NCBI RefSeq assembly: GCF_011440305.1
Contig: NZ_JAAOIW010000010.1
Location: 62,001 to 126,000, forward strand
Origin: Paenibacillus agricola
GTDB lineage: Bacteria > Bacillota > Bacilli > Paenibacillales > NBRC-103111
DNA: 64,000 nucleotides
Direction of reading: 5' to 3'
The position numbers were made by a program, and so were the translations under genes. The notes below the pieces were generated by a model that saw only the letters and a program-made list of their open reading frames with translations, was not told the DNA's origin and did no database searches. Each line of letters begins with the position of its first letter. The stretch's first letter is position 1. This document shows, piece after piece, positions 61,904-64,000 of the stretch.

Positions 61904-63178
61904 CTACTTGCTATAACGCCTTACACGCAGCAAAGCTTGCTCACGGTGTCCCATAAAGTTTTCCAATTCACATAAACGGGCAGCATATTGTCCGACAACG
62001 ACACTTGCCTCATCTGTGCACCTCTGATAGGTGCATGTTTTTAAGAATTTCCCTACCCATAAACCGCCCGTATAACGAGCTGCTCCTTTGGTTGGCAGTG
62101 TATGATTCGTGCCGATTACCTTATCTCCATATGCGACATTGGTTTGCGGACCCAAGAAAAGGGCGCCATAATTACGTAATCTGTCGAGGAAATAATCAGG
62201 ATTCTGAGTTAAGACCTCCACATGCTCGAAAGCAAGCTTATCCGCTTCAACAACGGCCTCAGCTTCATTCTCCACAATAATAATGATCCCATTGTCACGC
62301 CACGCGACGGAAGCAATATCCGCTGTGGGGAGAGTTTTCAATTGGCGCTCGATTTCCTTGATGGTTTCATCTGCTAATCGTTGGGAGGTTGTTATTAATG
62401 CGCCTGGAGAAGTAGGCCCATGCTCTGCTTGCCCAAGAATATCGCAAGCAATCATTTCGGCATCTGCGGTCTCATCCGCTATAATCAGTGTTTCCGTAGG
62501 CCCGGCTAACAGGTCAATACCCACACGCCCAAACAGCTGTCTCTTGGCCTCGGCCACATAGGCATTACCTGGACCAACCAGCATATCCACTGGCTTAATC
62601 GTCTCCGTTCCAAGCGCCATAGCTGCTAAAGCCTGCACGCCACCCAGCAGGTAAATTTCGTCGGCTCCGGCCAGTACCATAGCGCAGATTGTCGCTGCCG
62701 GTATTTCACCGTTTATGGGAGGCGTACACGCTGCAATACTCGTTACGCCGGCCACCTTCGCTGTTACAATACTCATATGGGCAGATGCGACCATAGGGTA
62801 TCGACCGCCGGGAATATAGCAGCCAACGCGACTAACCGGAATGTTTTTGTGTCCGAGAATGACACCGGGAATTGTTTCGACTTCGATATCCTTCAGCGCT
62901 GATCTTTGCGCTTCAGCAAATCGTCTTACCTGGGCTTGAGCAAATTTAATGTCATTAATTACAGCCTCAGGCACGCTTTGGACAATTTCCTGTAAATGCT
63001 CCTGTGAAAGCTTAAAGCTTGCAGGGGACCAATGATCCAATTTGTCAGACCACTCTTGTATAGCACGGTCTCCATGTAGCTCCACATCTGCAATAATACG
63101 GCTTACCGTTTCCGAGACCTGTTCCTGAGCCTGCCGAATTTCTTCTTGATTTTTGCCCGTTTTATAATAGATTGCCAT
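61904..63178 (-). CDS. HisD-family dehydrogenase, probably not histidine biosynthesis
   Basis: A 424-residue protein of the histidinol dehydrogenase superfamily. Zinc and catalytic residues are kept: [28 protein letters not shown] and a C-terminal GHREQ. However, the part after the His motif reads [20 protein letters not shown], where biosynthetic HisD normally has a TARFSSPLGVYDF-like sequence. This matches my memory of HisD paralogues such as sulfopropanediol dehydrogenases (HpsN). No other his gene is present, and a decayed permease lies just upstream. A dehydrogenase of a small polyol is more likely. GGGGTGA precedes the ATG. Confidence 0.85.
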   Translation of the reverse strand: MAIYYKTGKNQEEIRQAQEQVSETVSRIIADVELHGDRAIQEWSDKLDHWSPASFKLSQEHLQEIVQSVPEAVINDIKFAQAQVRRFAEAQRSALKDIEVETIPGVILGHKNIPVSRVGCYIPGGRYPMVASAHMSIVTAKVAGVTSIAACTPPINGEIPAATICAMVLAGADEIYLLGGVQALAAMALGTETIKPVDMLVGPGNAYVAEAKRQLFGRVGIDLLAGPTETLIIADETADAEMIACDILGQAEHGPTSPGALITTSQRLADETIKEIERQLKTLPTADIASVAWRDNGIIIIVENEAEAVVEADKLAFEHVEVLTQNPDYFLDRLRNYGALFLGPQTNVAYGDKVIGTNHTLPTKGAARYTGGLWVGKFLKTCTYQRCTDEASVVVGQYAARLCELENFMGHREQALLRVRRYSK

Positions 63179-63209
63179 CTAATTTCACCCCTTATGTTCA
63201 TATATGTAA

Positions 63210-63385
63210 TTATACTTTGACTGAACCTAAAACCATGCCCTTTGACAAAATATTTTTGCGGAAACGGGTATACCAGCAGAATACCAGCAGAATGGGCAAG
63301 GCGCCAAGGATTGGCTCCGTCAATAAAGGACGCTTCCTCCAATGCCTTGGGATGATAATCGGATCTTGAAATAAGTTCATTGGAT
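63210..63385 (-). pseudogene. Remnant of an LplC-type sugar permease
   Basis: Pieces of a permease like those at 39163 and 48795 are readable in shifting frames. IIIPR, then +1, ALEEASFIDGANPW is the EAA loop; next comes ALPILLV, and after a further shift YPFPQKYFVKG and GMVLGSVKV end at a stop. About 70 residues between the EAA loop and the end are missing. An 11-base tandem duplication and an extra base near the end cause two of the shifts. Confidence 0.85.
63272..63293 (-). repeat. 11-bp tandem duplication in the permease remnant
   Basis: ACCAGCAGAAT occurs twice in succession (63272-63282, 63283-63293). Removing one copy joins LPILLV to YPFPQKYFVKG in one frame. Confidence 0.85.
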
Positions 63386-64000
63386 CATTTCCGTATTTTT
63401 GAGCTGCAACTTCACTTCTACAAGAGCAGGTATCGTTGGATAGGCTTGGCTCCAGTCCTCCCATTTCGTATCATTGCGCCAGCTTGTGGAACGGTACTTT
63501 AGCCCAAAGCCAACAGGGTCCATATTCGCTTTTTGGATAACTTGCAAATAGGACTCGATCCTTTCCTTTATAACTTCTTGTGCAAGTTTTTCATAACGAC
63601 GTAATTCCTTGTTCTCCAAGGGACTTTTTGATTCTATAATGTTTCCGTTCCCACTGATGGTAATATGGAGCGTAGCTGGTTTTGCACTTACGTTCTTTAT
63701 GGAATATCTAGATCTTGTACTTAGGAGATCAACTGAGAAATTCAAATCCTCACGTTGAATGGGAAAGACGATATGAGGCTGATTTTTGCTGATCATATTG
63801 TTGATTTCTGTATTTTTGGGATTAAGTACAAGGCTCGTATGCAAGATATTTTTTTTTGCGAAAACAGCTGTTTGATTAATATCAAAGCCATTACCCTGGA
63901 GCGTAACGATTGGAAGAACGGGATCCCAACCTTTCTCATATATTTTGCGGTAAAAGTCGAATAACCTAACTTGGGTAATAAAATTGCTTTCGGTTCCGCT
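63377..64000 (-). CDS. Ger(x)C-family spore germination protein, C-terminal part
   Basis: The frame is open from the window edge to 63377, giving the last 207 residues; the N-terminus is outside. LPIVTLQGNGFDINQTAVFA, IEISGNGN-like strands, and the ending FGLKYRSTSW, EDWSQAYPTIPALVEVKLQL match the C-terminal domain of GerAC/Ger(x)C lipoproteins, which work with GerA and GerB subunits in nutrient germinant receptors. No frameshift is seen. The stop (ATGA) abuts the permease remnant. A TTG at 63844 could be mistaken for a start but the frame clearly continues upstream. Confidence 0.87.
   Translation of the reverse strand, partial: SGTESNFITQVRLFDFYRKIYEKGWDPVLPIVTLQGNGFDINQTAVFAKKNILHTSLVLNPKNTEINNMISKNQPHIVFPIQREDLNFSVDLLSTRSRYSIKNVSAKPATLHITISGNGNIIESKSPLENKELRRYEKLAQEVIKERIESYLQVIQKANMDPVGFGLKYRSTSWRNDTKWEDWSQAYPTIPALVEVKLQLKNTEMIQ

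Overview
The window reads as chromosomal DNA of a spore-forming low-to-mid GC Firmicute, most likely Paenibacillus or a close relative. The support is an L20-type infC leader, a leucine T-box ahead of ilvB, a perfect PerR box, a SigI/RsgI pair, LplB/LplC-type sugar ABC permeases without an ATPase gene, long membrane-anchored AraC regulators and a Ger(x)C germination protein. No rRNA, tRNA, CRISPR array, prophage or intact insertion sequence was seen.

Layout. 0-3.2 kb: a family 2 glycosyltransferase, then infC-rpmI-rplT behind an L20-type leader; infC starts at a rare ATT. 3.5-10.5 kb: a six-gene polysaccharide or glycolipid operon (sugar-1-P nucleotidyltransferase, small coiled-coil protein, a GT2 synthase with four MshEN-type repeats that probably bind c-di-GMP, a GT-C membrane protein, a GtrB-like polyprenyl-P transferase, GtrA). 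10.5-17.6 kb: branched-chain amino acid genes ilvB-ilvN-ilvC-leuA and, past a terminator, leuB, with a Leu(CUC) T-box in front; leuCD are not here. 17.7-34.5 kb: mostly single genes, including a peroxiredoxin under a PerR box, gcvH, a GH15 enzyme, sigI-rsgI with a probable SigI promoter, two oxidoreductases, a TerD protein with a repeat tail, a LacI regulator divergent from an FAD oxidoreductase, dGTPase and a Gly/Pro repeat protein.

34.8-59.9 kb is the most unusual part: a large glycan-use locus built as two mirrored ABC modules around a TetR gene. Each arm runs 778-residue membrane AraC regulator, LplB-type permease, LplC-type permease, lipoprotein binding protein. The left arm (minus strand) continues into a metallo-beta-lactamase-fold hydrolase and a GHL6/GH42-like glycosidase. 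The right arm (plus strand) continues into an SDR dehydrogenase, a beta-propeller lactonase and two closely related proteins of about 890 residues that flank a Gfo/Idh/MocA oxidoreductase. The two large proteins look like glycoside hydrolases (GH20/GH67-like N-terminal domain plus a probable TIM barrel), but I cannot place them in a family. Together the genes suggest import of an oligosaccharide, cleavage, and oxidation with lactone opening. This is the best candidate for an undescribed system.

59.9-64 kb: a HAD phosphatase, a divergent aldo/keto-reductase-like gene, a HisD-family dehydrogenase whose signature differs from biosynthetic HisD, a wrecked LplC-type permease (frameshifts, a deletion and an 11-bp tandem duplication) and the end of a Ger(x)C gene that runs off the window.

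All family calls come from reading motifs in the translations; no database search was possible.
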